Source: Sphingomonas glacialis (GTDB lineage Bacteria; Pseudomonadota; Alphaproteobacteria; Sphingomonadales; Sphingomonadaceae). Taken from it: a stretch of 64,000 nt of DNA. Shown piece by piece: positions 18,058-26,025 of the stretch; position 1 is the stretch's first letter, and the number at the start of each line of letters is the position of its first letter. Below the pieces are notes generated by a model. It saw only the letters and a list, made by a program, of their open reading frames with translations. It did not search any database and was not told the origin of the DNA. Where the stretch lies: assembly GCF_006439055.1 (NCBI RefSeq), contig NZ_RCZC01000002.1, forward strand, positions 1,335,979-1,399,978. The letters are read 5' to 3'. The translations under genes and the position numbers were made by a program.

Positions 18058-18171
18058 TGCAAGAAGATAGTGGCTAGATGGTGGCAAAACAGGGGGGAAC
18101 CGAGCGATTGCTTGACAGCGACCTGCCGGACCGGGAAGGGCTCGGCGCGATCTCCTCAAGGTGAACCGCTC

Positions 18172-19329
18172 ATGGCCCCTGCCCCGCTAACCATCCGGCC
18201 GATCGACAGCAAGGCCGATCGCAAGCGCTTCGTCGATCTGCCGTTCCGGCTTTACGCCAACGATCCCAATTGGGTGCCGCCGCTCAAGGGCGAAGCGCTC
18301 GGGCTGATCACGCCCGAGAAGAATGGCTGGTTCAGCCATGCGATCGCACAGCTTTTTCTTGCCGAGCGCGGCGGCAAGGTCGTCGGGCGGATCTCTGCGC
18401 ATATCGACACGCTCGCGCTGACGATGGATCCGGCCAAGGGCTTCGGCCCGGGATGCGGACAATGGGGCCTGTTCGACGCGGAAGATGCGACGATCGCGGC
18501 AGCTTTGATCGCGGCGGCCGAGGGCTGGCTGCGCGAGCAGGGCATGACGCGGGCGCTCGGGCCGATCAGCATGTCGATCTGGGAAGAGCCGGGTCTGCTG
18601 ATCGAGGGCTTCGATCATCCGCCGACGATCATGATGGGCCATGCCAAGCCCGAATATCGCGGCTGGATCGAGGCGGCGGGCTATCACAAGGTCAAGGAAC
18701 TACTTACCTACGACCTCGACATCACCAAGGATTTTCCCCCGCTGCTCCAGCGGATCATCGCGTCGGGCGAGAAGAATCCGCGGATCCGGATCCGCAATGT
18801 CGACAAGACCAAGTTCGAGGAAGAAGCCGCGATCATCCTCGCGATCCTCAACGATGCCTGGGCCGACAATTGGGGTTTCGTGCCGCTCACCCCGCCCGAG
18901 ATCAAGGATGTCGGGGTCAAGCTCAAGCCGATCGTGTTCAACGACCTGATCCGCATCGCCGAGGTCGACGGGCGCCCGGTCGCGTTCATGATCGACCTTC
19001 CCGACCTCAACGAGGTGATCAAGCCGCTCAAGGGCAATCTGCTCCCGTTCGGCTGGGCCAAGATCCTGCTATGGCTGCGCAAGCCCAAGGTGCGCACGGT
19101 GCGCGTGCCGTTGATGGGGGTGCTCAAGGAACTGCAGTCGTCGCGGCTCGCCAGCCAGCTCGCCTTCATGCTGATCCAGTACATCAAGGATGCCTCGGTC
19201 GAGCATTATGGCGCGACGCGCGGCGAGATCGGCTGGATTCTCGAGGACAATCAGGGAATGCGCTCGATCGCCGATGCGATCCAGTGCACGATCAACAAGC
19301 GCTACTGGATCTTCGAAAAGACGCTGTGA
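18172..19329 (+). CDS. GNAT-fold N-acyltransferase, candidate bacterial ceramide synthase
   Basis: 385 residues from ATG 18172. The N-terminal part (IRPIDSKADRKRFVDLPFRLYANDPNWVPP) and IAQLFLAERGGKVVGRISAH resemble GNAT-superfamily acyl-CoA transferases. A second half includes FAMIDLPDLNE-like strands and the C-terminal EIGWILEDNQGMRSIADAI, a GNAT helix-strand-helix element. Such double-GNAT proteins are annotated only as hypothetical or acyltransferase. In Caulobacter the bacterial ceramide synthase is a GNAT-type gene near, but not next to, spt; this gene occupies a comparable place, so N-acylation of the sphingoid base is inferred. Recognition is by context more than by a decisive motif. 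Confidence 0.6.
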   Translation: MAPAPLTIRPIDSKADRKRFVDLPFRLYANDPNWVPPLKGEALGLITPEKNGWFSHAIAQLFLAERGGKVVGRISAHIDTLALTMDPAKGFGPGCGQWGLFDAEDATIAAALIAAAEGWLREQGMTRALGPISMSIWEEPGLLIEGFDHPPTIMMGHAKPEYRGWIEAAGYHKVKELLTYDLDITKDFPPLLQRIIASGEKNPRIRIRNVDKTKFEEEAAIILAILNDAWADNWGFVPLTPPEIKDVGVKLKPIVFNDLIRIAEVDGRPVAFMIDLPDLNEVIKPLKGNLLPFGWAKILLWLRKPKVRTVRVPLMGVLKELQSSRLASQLAFMLIQYIKDASVEHYGATRGEIGWILEDNQGMRSIADAIQCTINKRYWIFEKTL

Positions 19330-19385
19330 CCTGATCGGGGGGACCTGATCGGGGGACCTGATCGGGGGGGGACCTGATCGGGAGG
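19328..19385. repeat. Short tandem repeat, four copies of GACCTGATCGGGGG
   Basis: Beginning in the stop codon of the acyltransferase gene, the unit GACCTGATCGGGGG(G) is repeated four times with 14 to 18 base spacing; only the G-run length varies. It may be slippage-generated, and lies between convergent genes. No hairpin terminator is obvious in it. Confidence 0.85.
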
Positions 19386-19428
19386 ACGACGCACCAGCGC
19401 CTCCCCCCGATCGATCGGGCACGATCGC

Positions 19429-19683
19429 TCAGTTCTTGGCAAGCGGATCGAAACCCTCGTCGATCCATTGCGCGCGGGTGCGGCAGGTCTTGTGCGGGAT
19501 CCGCGACCCGGTGATCGTTTCGACGATGCAATAGCGCGGATTGGACTGGCGCTGCGTCGCAGTCGGCGAAGCGGCGTCGATCGGCACCGCGACGCCGGTA
19601 GCTGCCGGGCGTGCTTCCCGCGCGATGACGGGCGAGCTCAGGATGCTCAAAGCGCTCGTGGCAAGAATCAGAAGCTTGGTCAT
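19429..19683 (-). CDS. Small secreted protein with a conserved two-cysteine C-terminus
   Basis: 84 residues. A signal peptide (MTKLLILATSALSILSSPVIA) is followed by a variable linker and a compact C-terminus NPRYCIVETITGSRIPHKTC plus RTRAQWIDEGFDP, with two cysteines 16 apart that could form a disulfide. Proteins with this RYC...GSRI...KTC...RAQW pattern recur in sphingomonads as hypothetical proteins (from memory, not checked). GGAGG lies seven bases upstream of ATG 19683. Function unknown. It is convergent to the sphingolipid locus. Confidence 0.72.
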   Translation of the reverse strand: MTKLLILATSALSILSSPVIAREARPAATGVAVPIDAASPTATQRQSNPRYCIVETITGSRIPHKTCRTRAQWIDEGFDPLAKN

Positions 19684-19990
19684 GGTCGGTCCTCCGCAAA
19701 GTGGGCGGGTCCGGTAAGTGGCCCGCTACCCTACCACTGCATTAGTCGTGCCAAACACTTAAAGCCTTGAAATCCGAGGTTTTTGATCGATTCTACGAGA
19801 CAATTGACGGTGCCGATTACCAAGAACCGGCGCAAATTCCCAATTTGGCGTTCCGTGTGCGATGTGCCCGATTCCGGCGCCACCTCGGCCTTGCGCCGGG
19901 GCCCGAGGTGCCGCGCGGTCTACCCCTCCGAAATGTCAAAACCGGGGTGACGAAGAGGGATAGGCTATGCCGACGCCAATGTGCGCCCTG
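19684..19990. other. Intergenic region with a degenerate family A repeat
   Basis: About 300 bp without a supportable gene. It holds the promoter region of the small secreted protein on the left and a perfect-armed palindrome CACCTCGG...CCGAGGTG at 19881-19910, followed by a CCGGGGTGACG half-arm to 19952. These look like decayed copies of the CCCCGGC repeat family. Confidence 0.55.
19881..19952. repeat. Family A palindromic repeat, degenerate copy
   Basis: The left palindrome CACCTCGGCC...GGCCCGAGGTG and a right arm ending CCGGGGTGACG match the outer ends of the 94-bp copies elsewhere in the window, with several substitutions. Placed just downstream of the xthA stop. Confidence 0.5.
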
Positions 19991-20761
19991 CTATCGCAGC
20001 GTCACCCAGGTCGGCGCATGGTCGCTCGCTTTCTCGCGCGCGCGATAGTCCTTGTCGACGCCGGCATCGAGCAGCCGATCCGCCGCTATCGGGCTGAGCA
20101 GCAGATGATCGATCCGGAACCCCGCATCGCGCTGCCATGCGCCCGCCTGATAGTCCCAGAAGGTCCACACGCCGCCGCCAGGGTGACGCGTGCGCAGCGC
20201 ATCGGTCCACCCCTGCGCGACCAGCGTGCGGAAGCCCGCGCGGCTCTCGGGCTGCATCAGCGCATCGTCCTGCATCGCGCGGACCGAATAGGTGTCATCG
20301 TCATTGGGGATGACGTTGTAGTCGCCCGCGAGCACGACCGGCAGTTCCTCGGCGAGCAAGACGCGCGCGCGCGCCGCGAGCCGATCGATCCAGCGCAGCT
20401 TATAGTCGAATTTGGGGCCGGGCCGCGGGTTGCCGTTGGGGAGGTAGATCGAGGCGATCACCAAGCCGTCGATCTCGGCCTCGAGATAGCGGCTATGCTC
20501 ATCCTCGGGCTCACCCGCGAGGCCGCGCTGGCGCTCGACCGGGTCCTGGCCTTTCGCCAGGATCGCGACGCCGTTCCAGCTCTTCTGGCCATGCCACAGC
20601 ACGCCGTAGCCGGCATCGCGGATGTCGGCTTCCGGAAAGGTCTCGTCGCTGGTTTTGAGTTCCTGCAGGCAGACAATGTCAGGCTGCTGCTCGGCGAGAT
20701 ATTCGAGCAGGCGCGGCAGTCGCGCCTTGATGCCGTTGATGTTGAAGGTAACGATCTTCAC
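19991..20761 (-). CDS. xthA: Exodeoxyribonuclease III
   Basis: 256 residues with the exonuclease III/AP-endonuclease fold: MKIVTFNINGIKARL, CLQELKTSDETFP (catalytic Glu), VLAGDYNVIPND, and C-terminal FRIDHLLLSP and KASDHAPTWVTL. It incises abasic sites and trims 3' ends during base excision repair. Start ATG 20761. It lies 30 bp downstream of erpA on the same strand, a pairing common in alphaproteobacteria. Confidence 0.95.
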   Translation of the reverse strand: MKIVTFNINGIKARLPRLLEYLAEQQPDIVCLQELKTSDETFPEADIRDAGYGVLWHGQKSWNGVAILAKGQDPVERQRGLAGEPEDEHSRYLEAEIDGLVIASIYLPNGNPRPGPKFDYKLRWIDRLAARARVLLAEELPVVLAGDYNVIPNDDDTYSVRAMQDDALMQPESRAGFRTLVAQGWTDALRTRHPGGGVWTFWDYQAGAWQRDAGFRIDHLLLSPIAADRLLDAGVDKDYRAREKASDHAPTWVTLR

Positions 20762-20791
20762 GTGGTGCAGCCCCTTGGTTGGGGCCGGACG

Positions 20792-21130
20792 TTACACCGA
20801 GAAGCTGGAACCGCAACCGCAACCCGACGCAGCCTGCGGGTTGGTCACCTTGAACGCCGCGCCGCCGAGTTCCTCGACATAATCGACCGCGGCCCCACGG
20901 ACGAGATCGAGGCTGATCGAATCGACGACGAGGCGGACACCGTCCTGCTCGGCGACGGCATCATCGGCATCGACCGAATCGGCAAAACCGAACTTGTACT
21001 GGAATCCCGAGCAGCCGCCGCCATCGACCGACAGGCGAAGGATCGGCGGCTTGCCCTGCTTGCCCGCGATCATCGCGACGCGAGCGGCTGCGGAGGGCGT
21101 GAGCGCGATTTCGGGAGCGAGTGTGGCCAT
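20792..21130 (-). CDS. erpA: Iron-sulfur cluster insertion protein ErpA (A-type carrier)
   Basis: 112 residues, standard A-type carrier length. The three ligand cysteines are present: GGGCSGFQYKF, and the C-terminal ASGCGCGSSFSV. These proteins carry [2Fe-2S]/[4Fe-4S] clusters from the SUF/ISC scaffold to target enzymes. The group is hard to split by sequence; ErpA is chosen from the pairing with xthA and from the GCGCGSSF tail. Confidence 0.9.
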   Translation of the reverse strand: MATLAPEIALTPSAAARVAMIAGKQGKPPILRLSVDGGGCSGFQYKFGFADSVDADDAVAEQDGVRLVVDSISLDLVRGAAVDYVEELGGAAFKVTNPQAASGCGCGSSFSV

Positions 21131-21177
21131 GCCGGTAAGATAAGCCTTTGCAGCGACAACGGCAACCAGCGCCGCGA

Positions 21178-22371
21178 TCAGTCCGCTGCGGCGGGCCCGC
21201 CGATCGACACCGGGATCGTCGTGATCGACTTGTCCTGCGCCGCGACGAGATAGTCGGCGGTCTGCAGGAACGGCACCGGGTTCACCGCATGGCCGTCGAT
21301 GCGGACCTCATAATGCAGATGCGGCCCGGTCGAACGCCCGGTCGATCCCATCAGCGCGATCAGCTGGCCGCGATGCACGCGCGTGCCCGATTCGACGAGG
21401 ATCTTGGAGAGATGGCCGTAACGCGTCTGGATGCCCTTGCCATGATCGAGCTCGACCATGTTGCCATAACCGCCCGCACGCTCGGCGCGATCGACCAGGC
21501 CGTCGGCGGTGGCATAGACCGGCGTGCCAACTGGCCCCGGAATATCGACGCCGGCATGCATCGCCGCGGTGCCGCGGAATGGATCCGAGCGGATGCCGTA
21601 ATTGCTGGTGAAATTGAGATGGGCGACGGGCTGTGCCGAGGGGATCGCGATGACGCCCTGCTGGAGCGTGTCGAGCTTCTTCCAGGTCATGAACAGCGAG
21701 CGGAATTGCGTGTCGGCGCGCAGATCGGCTTCGGTCGCGGCGCTGTCGGCGGCCTCGAACGGACCACCCATCGCGGGCTGCCGGGCGACGATCCGCGCCG
21801 GGTTGAGCCCGAGGCTGCGGACATGCGCAACGGCCTTGGCAAAGCGCTGATCGACGACGCGGCGCGCTTGGACGGCGACGGCGACCTGCTGCTGCTCGAC
21901 CTTCTTCAGCGGAGCGACGACATCGGCGGCGAGCGCATCGGCCTTGGGGTCGATCGTCGGGGTCGGCTTGGTCAGCCCAGTGACATCACCCTTGCCCGAA
22001 ACGACTGCGACGAGCAGCGCCTGGCGCTGGTCGATCCGTTCGGCATGCGCCTGCGCGGCGGCCTTGATCGTCGCGACATCGGCCTGCATCTTGCTGACGC
22101 GGACGCGCATCTGCGCGACCTTGGCTTCCGGCGAGAGCGGGGCATCGACGATGCCGCTCATCGCCGCCGCGCCAACCGCGGCCTGCGCCACGCCATAGGC
22201 CGAGAAGCAGAGCGTTACACCCGCGACCCCGGCCATCATCGCCTGTGCGCGACCGCCCAGGCTGAAGCGCTTGAGATCACGTCCGTCATGGAAGATGAAA
22301 TCGCGAGTCTTGAAATAGGCCTTCAGGCGCGACGCCAGTCGCACACCAGACTCGATCGAAATTCGGTTCAT
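21178..22371 (-). CDS. M23 family peptidoglycan metallopeptidase
   Basis: 397 residues. A membrane anchor at about 45-66 (AMMAGVAGVTLCFSAYGVAQA) is followed by a coiled-coil region (about 80-170, including KVAQMRVRVSKMQADVATIKAA) and a C-terminal LytM domain (about 265-370) with zinc ligands in HAGVDIPG and HLHYEVR. The domain order resembles RipA/DipM/EnvC-like proteins that cut or regulate cutting of peptide crosslinks. Both catalytic ligand motifs are intact, so it should be active. Start ATG 22371. Confidence 0.9.
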   Translation of the reverse strand: MNRISIESGVRLASRLKAYFKTRDFIFHDGRDLKRFSLGGRAQAMMAGVAGVTLCFSAYGVAQAAVGAAAMSGIVDAPLSPEAKVAQMRVRVSKMQADVATIKAAAQAHAERIDQRQALLVAVVSGKGDVTGLTKPTPTIDPKADALAADVVAPLKKVEQQQVAVAVQARRVVDQRFAKAVAHVRSLGLNPARIVARQPAMGGPFEAADSAATEADLRADTQFRSLFMTWKKLDTLQQGVIAIPSAQPVAHLNFTSNYGIRSDPFRGTAAMHAGVDIPGPVGTPVYATADGLVDRAERAGGYGNMVELDHGKGIQTRYGHLSKILVESGTRVHRGQLIALMGSTGRSTGPHLHYEVRIDGHAVNPVPFLQTADYLVAAQDKSITTIPVSIGGPAAAD

Positions 22372-22593
22372 TGGACCCCGGCGATCAAATTGCGTTTGCC
22401 GGATAATGCCAGCGCCCGCCCCACTTTCGACCCGGGTACAACCCCCTGCACCCGGACGGACAGTGTGTGGTCGATAGCGCGGCTGTCACGCAAGCGTTCG
22501 ACAGGTCCGGAGCGGCCAAACGGCTGATCGCCACGGCGAACCGTTCATTGTACCGCAATTATACTGATAGAATCGGCAGATGGGCCGGAACCT

Positions 22594-23064
22594 TCATGCG
22601 ATCGCGCGAACGGCGTCGAGCACTTCGGCGACATGGCCGGGTACGCGGACTTTGCGCCAGGCGCGGACGAGGACGCCTTTGGCATCGAACAGGAAGGTCG
22701 CGCGCTCGATTCCCATATAGGTCTTGCCGTACATCTGCTTCTCGACCCACACGCCGAACGCCTCGAGCACGACCGCGTCTTCGTCGCTCGCGAGCGGCAC
22801 GCTCAGATCGTATTTGGCGATGAACTTCTGGTGCTTCGCGGGCGTGTCACGCGACACGCCGAGCACGTCGGCGCCGAGCGCATCGAAGTCGGCCTGATGC
22901 GCGCTGAAATCCTGCGCCTCGCGCGTGCAGCCGCTCGTGTCGTCCTTCGGGTAGAAATAGAGCACGAAGGCCCGCCCGATCCGCGCACGCAGGTTGGTGC
23001 GCGTTCCGTCGGGCAGGACGAGCTCGAGATCGGGAAGTGTGGCGCCTTGTTCGATCGTCGTCAT
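22594..23064 (-). CDS. bcp: Thioredoxin-dependent thiol peroxidase (BCP/PrxQ)
   Basis: 156 residues. YFYPKDDTSGCTREAQDFS places the peroxidatic cysteine where expected, but the second conserved cysteine of the usual GCTxEAC motif is replaced by Gln (CTREAQ), so it is likely a 1-Cys or atypical 2-Cys form. It reduces lipid and organic hydroperoxides. ATG 23064 overlaps the glnE stop by four bases, so they form one operon. Confidence 0.93.
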   Translation of the reverse strand: MTTIEQGATLPDLELVLPDGTRTNLRARIGRAFVLYFYPKDDTSGCTREAQDFSAHQADFDALGADVLGVSRDTPAKHQKFIAKYDLSVPLASDEDAVVLEAFGVWVEKQMYGKTYMGIERATFLFDAKGVLVRAWRKVRVPGHVAEVLDAVRAIA

Positions 23065-25751
23065 CGCGTCGGTTCCTCCACCTGCTTGAGCCAGGCGGAC
23101 ACCTCCTGCCGCGTCGCCGCGAGCGAGGCAACCACCGCCGCCCAGTCCGCCATGCCGAGCGCGTGCGCGACGAGCTCCTGCGTCGCGGGGCCCGGCGCGC
23201 TTGCATCGGGGGCGACCAGCCGCAGCGTGACGAGCAAGCGCGTCAGCAGATCGTGCGCCGGGAGCATCGCGGGCGGCGCCAGCCCCGCCGCGACGAGCGC
23301 CGCGAGCGCGCGGCGCAGATTGGGATCGAGCCCCTGCCCGCTTTGCAGCTGGACCATGTGCACCGCGAATTCGAGATCGACGAGCCCGCCGGGCAGCAGC
23401 TTGGCATCGAGCGGCCCGAGTGGCGGCTTGTGCGCCGCCATGTCGTCGCGCATCTTGGTGCCCTCGGCAACGACGTCGCGCTCGGGCCGGTCGCCGCGCA
23501 GCACGGCGCCGATGATCGCCCCCACCGCCGCCTCTGCCGATTCGCTGCCGAACACACAGCGCGCGCGGGCGAGCGCCATATGCTCCCAGGTCCAGGCGCT
23601 TTCGCGCTGATAGCGTGCGAACCCGTCGAGCGAGACGCTGAGCGGCCCTTGCGTGCCCGACGGCCGCAACCGCGTGTCGATCTCGTAGAGCGGCCCCGAC
23701 GCGGTCGGTACCGACAGCGCCGCGCTGATCCGTTGCGCTAGCCGATTGTAATAGAGCACCGCGCCGAGCGGCTTGGCGCCATCCGATTCGGCAAGATAGT
23801 CGCCGGTAAACAGGTAGATCAGGTCGAGATCGGAGGCGTGCGTCAACGCCCCGCCCCCCATCCGGCCGAGCGCGAGGATGACCAGTTCGCTGCCCGGAAC
23901 CCGGCCATGCACGCTAGCGAATTCGGCGATCGTCGCGGCGGCCAGCACGGTAATCGCCGCCTCCGCGACGCGCGCATAGCCGGCCGACACGTCGAGCGGA
24001 TCGGACACGCCCGCGATGATCTGCGTACCGAGCGCAAAGCGCTTCTCGCCGACGACGCGGCGGACATGGTCGAGCTGGAGCTGATAATCGGCACCGCCGC
24101 GCATCTCGTCCGCCAGCGTCGTAACGTCCTCGACCGGATCGAGCGCCGTCGCGTCGATCAGCCCGTCGATCAGTTCGGGCCGCCGCGCCAGGTCTTCGGC
24201 AAGTGTCTCGGCATGGCTCAGGATCAGGCCCAACAGCCGCGCGAGCGCCGGCCGCGCCTCGAGCAATCGGAAGAAATTGACCGCGCTCGACAGTCGCGCG
24301 AGCATCCGGTCGAGCCGCACGATCGCGCCCTGCGGATCGGGCGAACCGCCGAGCGCGGCGATCAGCCCGGGCAACACCGCCTCGAGCGCCGCACGCGCGG
24401 CGGGACTGCGCAACGCCGGATAGCTGCCGCCGCGCCATTGCTCGATCCGCTGCGCCGCGAGCTTGCTCTCGCCGAAACCGGCCTGCGCAAGTTGCGTGTC
24501 GAGCCGGTCGGGCTCGAACGACAAGGCGTCGCCCTCATCGGGGTCGAGCGCGTCGTAGCTGCGCGCGGTCGCCACCACCGCCGGGCGCAGCAGATCGAGC
24601 AACGCCCCTGCATCGGCAAGACCATGCAGTTTCGCCACGCCATCGAGCGCGTCGCCGGTCGGCAGCGCGTGCGTCTGGCGATCCTCGATCATCTGGACGC
24701 GGTGTTCGATCGTGCGCAGCAGCGTGTAGGACGCGGACAGCGCATCGGCTTCGACCGGATCGACCCAGCCCGCAGCCGCCAGCGCGACGAGCGCCTCGCG
24801 CGTATTGCCGACGCGCAGCGCCGGATCGCGCCCGCCGTGAATCAGCTGGTGGATCTGCGTGAAGAATTCGACCTCGCGGATGCCTCCGCGCCCACGTTTG
24901 AGATCGAAGCCCGCGCCGAACGCCTGCCCCTGTGCATAATGATCGCGGATTCGCCGAGAAATACCGCGGATCTCGCCGATCGCGCCGAAATCGAGCGCGC
25001 GACGCCACACGAACGGCTGCACCGCGGCGAGAAAGCGTTCGCCCAGCACGACATCCCCTGCCGCCGCCCGCGCGCGGATGAAGGCGGCACGCTCCCACGG
25101 CAGCGCGAGCGATTCGTAATAGGAAATCGCCGCATCGACCGACAGCGCGATCGGCGTGATCTCGGGCGATGGTCGCAGCCGCAGATCGACGCGCAGCACA
25201 TAGCCATCGCCATCGCGCGCCTGCAGGATCTCGACGACGCGCTTGGCGATCCGCACCGCGGCTTCCTCAGGCGCCTCGCGCGGGCGGTGCGGCAGCGTCG
25301 CGGGGTCGAACAGCAGGATCGGATCGATATCGGAGGAATAATTGAGTTCGCGGCTGCCCTGCTTGCCGAGCGCGATGCCGGTGAAACCAAGCGGCGCGGC
25401 GCCCGGCGTGCGCTCATCGATTGCGGTCAGGATCGCGGTGTGAAGCGCGCGGTCGGCAAAGTCCGACAGCGCGCGCGTCACGGCAGTCAGATCCTCGCGT
25501 CCCGACAGATCGCCGATCGCGACACGCAAAGCGAGCCGCCGCCGCTCGATCCGCAGCCGGCGCGCGGCCGGCACCGTCGGATCCTCGACCGCAAGCGTGG
25601 CCAAACGCGGCAGCACGCCCGCCGCAAGGTGCTGCGCCAAGTCCGGCTCGCGATCGAGCAATAGCGCAAGAAATGGCGACCATTGCCTTGCGCGTTCGAC
25701 CGCTGCGACAACATCTTGATCGTGAAGAGGCTTTTTCATCGGTCCGATCAT
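23061..25751 (-). CDS. glnE: Bifunctional glutamine synthetase adenylyltransferase/adenylyl-removing enzyme
   Basis: 896 residues. It has two nucleotidyltransferase domains: an N-terminal adenylyl-removase with GSRELNYSSDIDPILLFD, and a C-terminal adenylyltransferase with LGRMGGGALTHASDLDLIYLF, joined by a regulatory helical linker. It sets glutamine synthetase activity in response to PII signalling. Start ATG 25751; ATG 25739 (MKKPLHD) is an alternative. Slightly shorter than the 946 residues of the E. coli enzyme, normal for alphaproteobacteria. Confidence 0.95.
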   Translation of the reverse strand: MIGPMKKPLHDQDVVAAVERARQWSPFLALLLDREPDLAQHLAAGVLPRLATLAVEDPTVPAARRLRIERRRLALRVAIGDLSGREDLTAVTRALSDFADRALHTAILTAIDERTPGAAPLGFTGIALGKQGSRELNYSSDIDPILLFDPATLPHRPREAPEEAAVRIAKRVVEILQARDGDGYVLRVDLRLRPSPEITPIALSVDAAISYYESLALPWERAAFIRARAAAGDVVLGERFLAAVQPFVWRRALDFGAIGEIRGISRRIRDHYAQGQAFGAGFDLKRGRGGIREVEFFTQIHQLIHGGRDPALRVGNTREALVALAAAGWVDPVEADALSASYTLLRTIEHRVQMIEDRQTHALPTGDALDGVAKLHGLADAGALLDLLRPAVVATARSYDALDPDEGDALSFEPDRLDTQLAQAGFGESKLAAQRIEQWRGGSYPALRSPAARAALEAVLPGLIAALGGSPDPQGAIVRLDRMLARLSSAVNFFRLLEARPALARLLGLILSHAETLAEDLARRPELIDGLIDATALDPVEDVTTLADEMRGGADYQLQLDHVRRVVGEKRFALGTQIIAGVSDPLDVSAGYARVAEAAITVLAAATIAEFASVHGRVPGSELVILALGRMGGGALTHASDLDLIYLFTGDYLAESDGAKPLGAVLYYNRLAQRISAALSVPTASGPLYEIDTRLRPSGTQGPLSVSLDGFARYQRESAWTWEHMALARARCVFGSESAEAAVGAIIGAVLRGDRPERDVVAEGTKMRDDMAAHKPPLGPLDAKLLPGGLVDLEFAVHMVQLQSGQGLDPNLRRALAALVAAGLAPPAMLPAHDLLTRLLVTLRLVAPDASAPGPATQELVAHALGMADWAAVVASLAATRQEVSAWLKQVEEPTR

Positions 25752-25845
25752 GTTTGGACCAAACTGGGCCGAATGACACGCAACTAACGCAGACGTCGAC
25801 CGTTGTTAATATATGTCAATACCGCATGCCTTGATCGGAGACCCG

Positions 25846-26004
25846 ATGCCCGCCACGGCCTATGCCGTCGCCGCGCCGAACCGCTCAGACGTCCTGTCGG
25901 CGACATTGCGGTCCGCCTATTGCGGCGTACCCGAGACCAGCGACACTTTCGCCGAAATGATCGAGATCCTCGACAGGATCGACGTGAACAGACAGCAGCG
26001 CTGA
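25846..26004 (+). CDS. Small NepR-like protein beside ecfG
   Basis: 52 residues from ATG 25846, chosen because CGGAG lies five bases upstream; the in-frame ATG at 25813 has no ribosome site. The sequence contains LSATLRSAYCG and ends EMIEILDRIDVNRQQR. This resembles the NepR pattern of ALRTVYxxxV...LLxxLD seen in the true NepR at 28.0 kb, although the central IPPE is not clear. It is convergent to ecfG. Possibly a second anti-sigma or adaptor for the stress response; a spurious ORF cannot be excluded. Confidence 0.5.
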   Translation: MPATAYAVAAPNRSDVLSATLRSAYCGVPETSDTFAEMIEILDRIDVNRQQR

Positions 26005-26025
26005 ACGAGACGCGTGAGGCGGCGC

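Noticed and set aside
17062..18171. Plus-strand frame antisense to the desaturase and running into the acyltransferase
   Set aside because: Only the part from ATG 18172 is a gene; the upstream extension is a shadow of the desaturase and lacks motifs.
19328..19385. Tandem units considered as a CRISPR array
   Set aside because: Only four 14-18 base units with no unique spacers between them and no cas genes.
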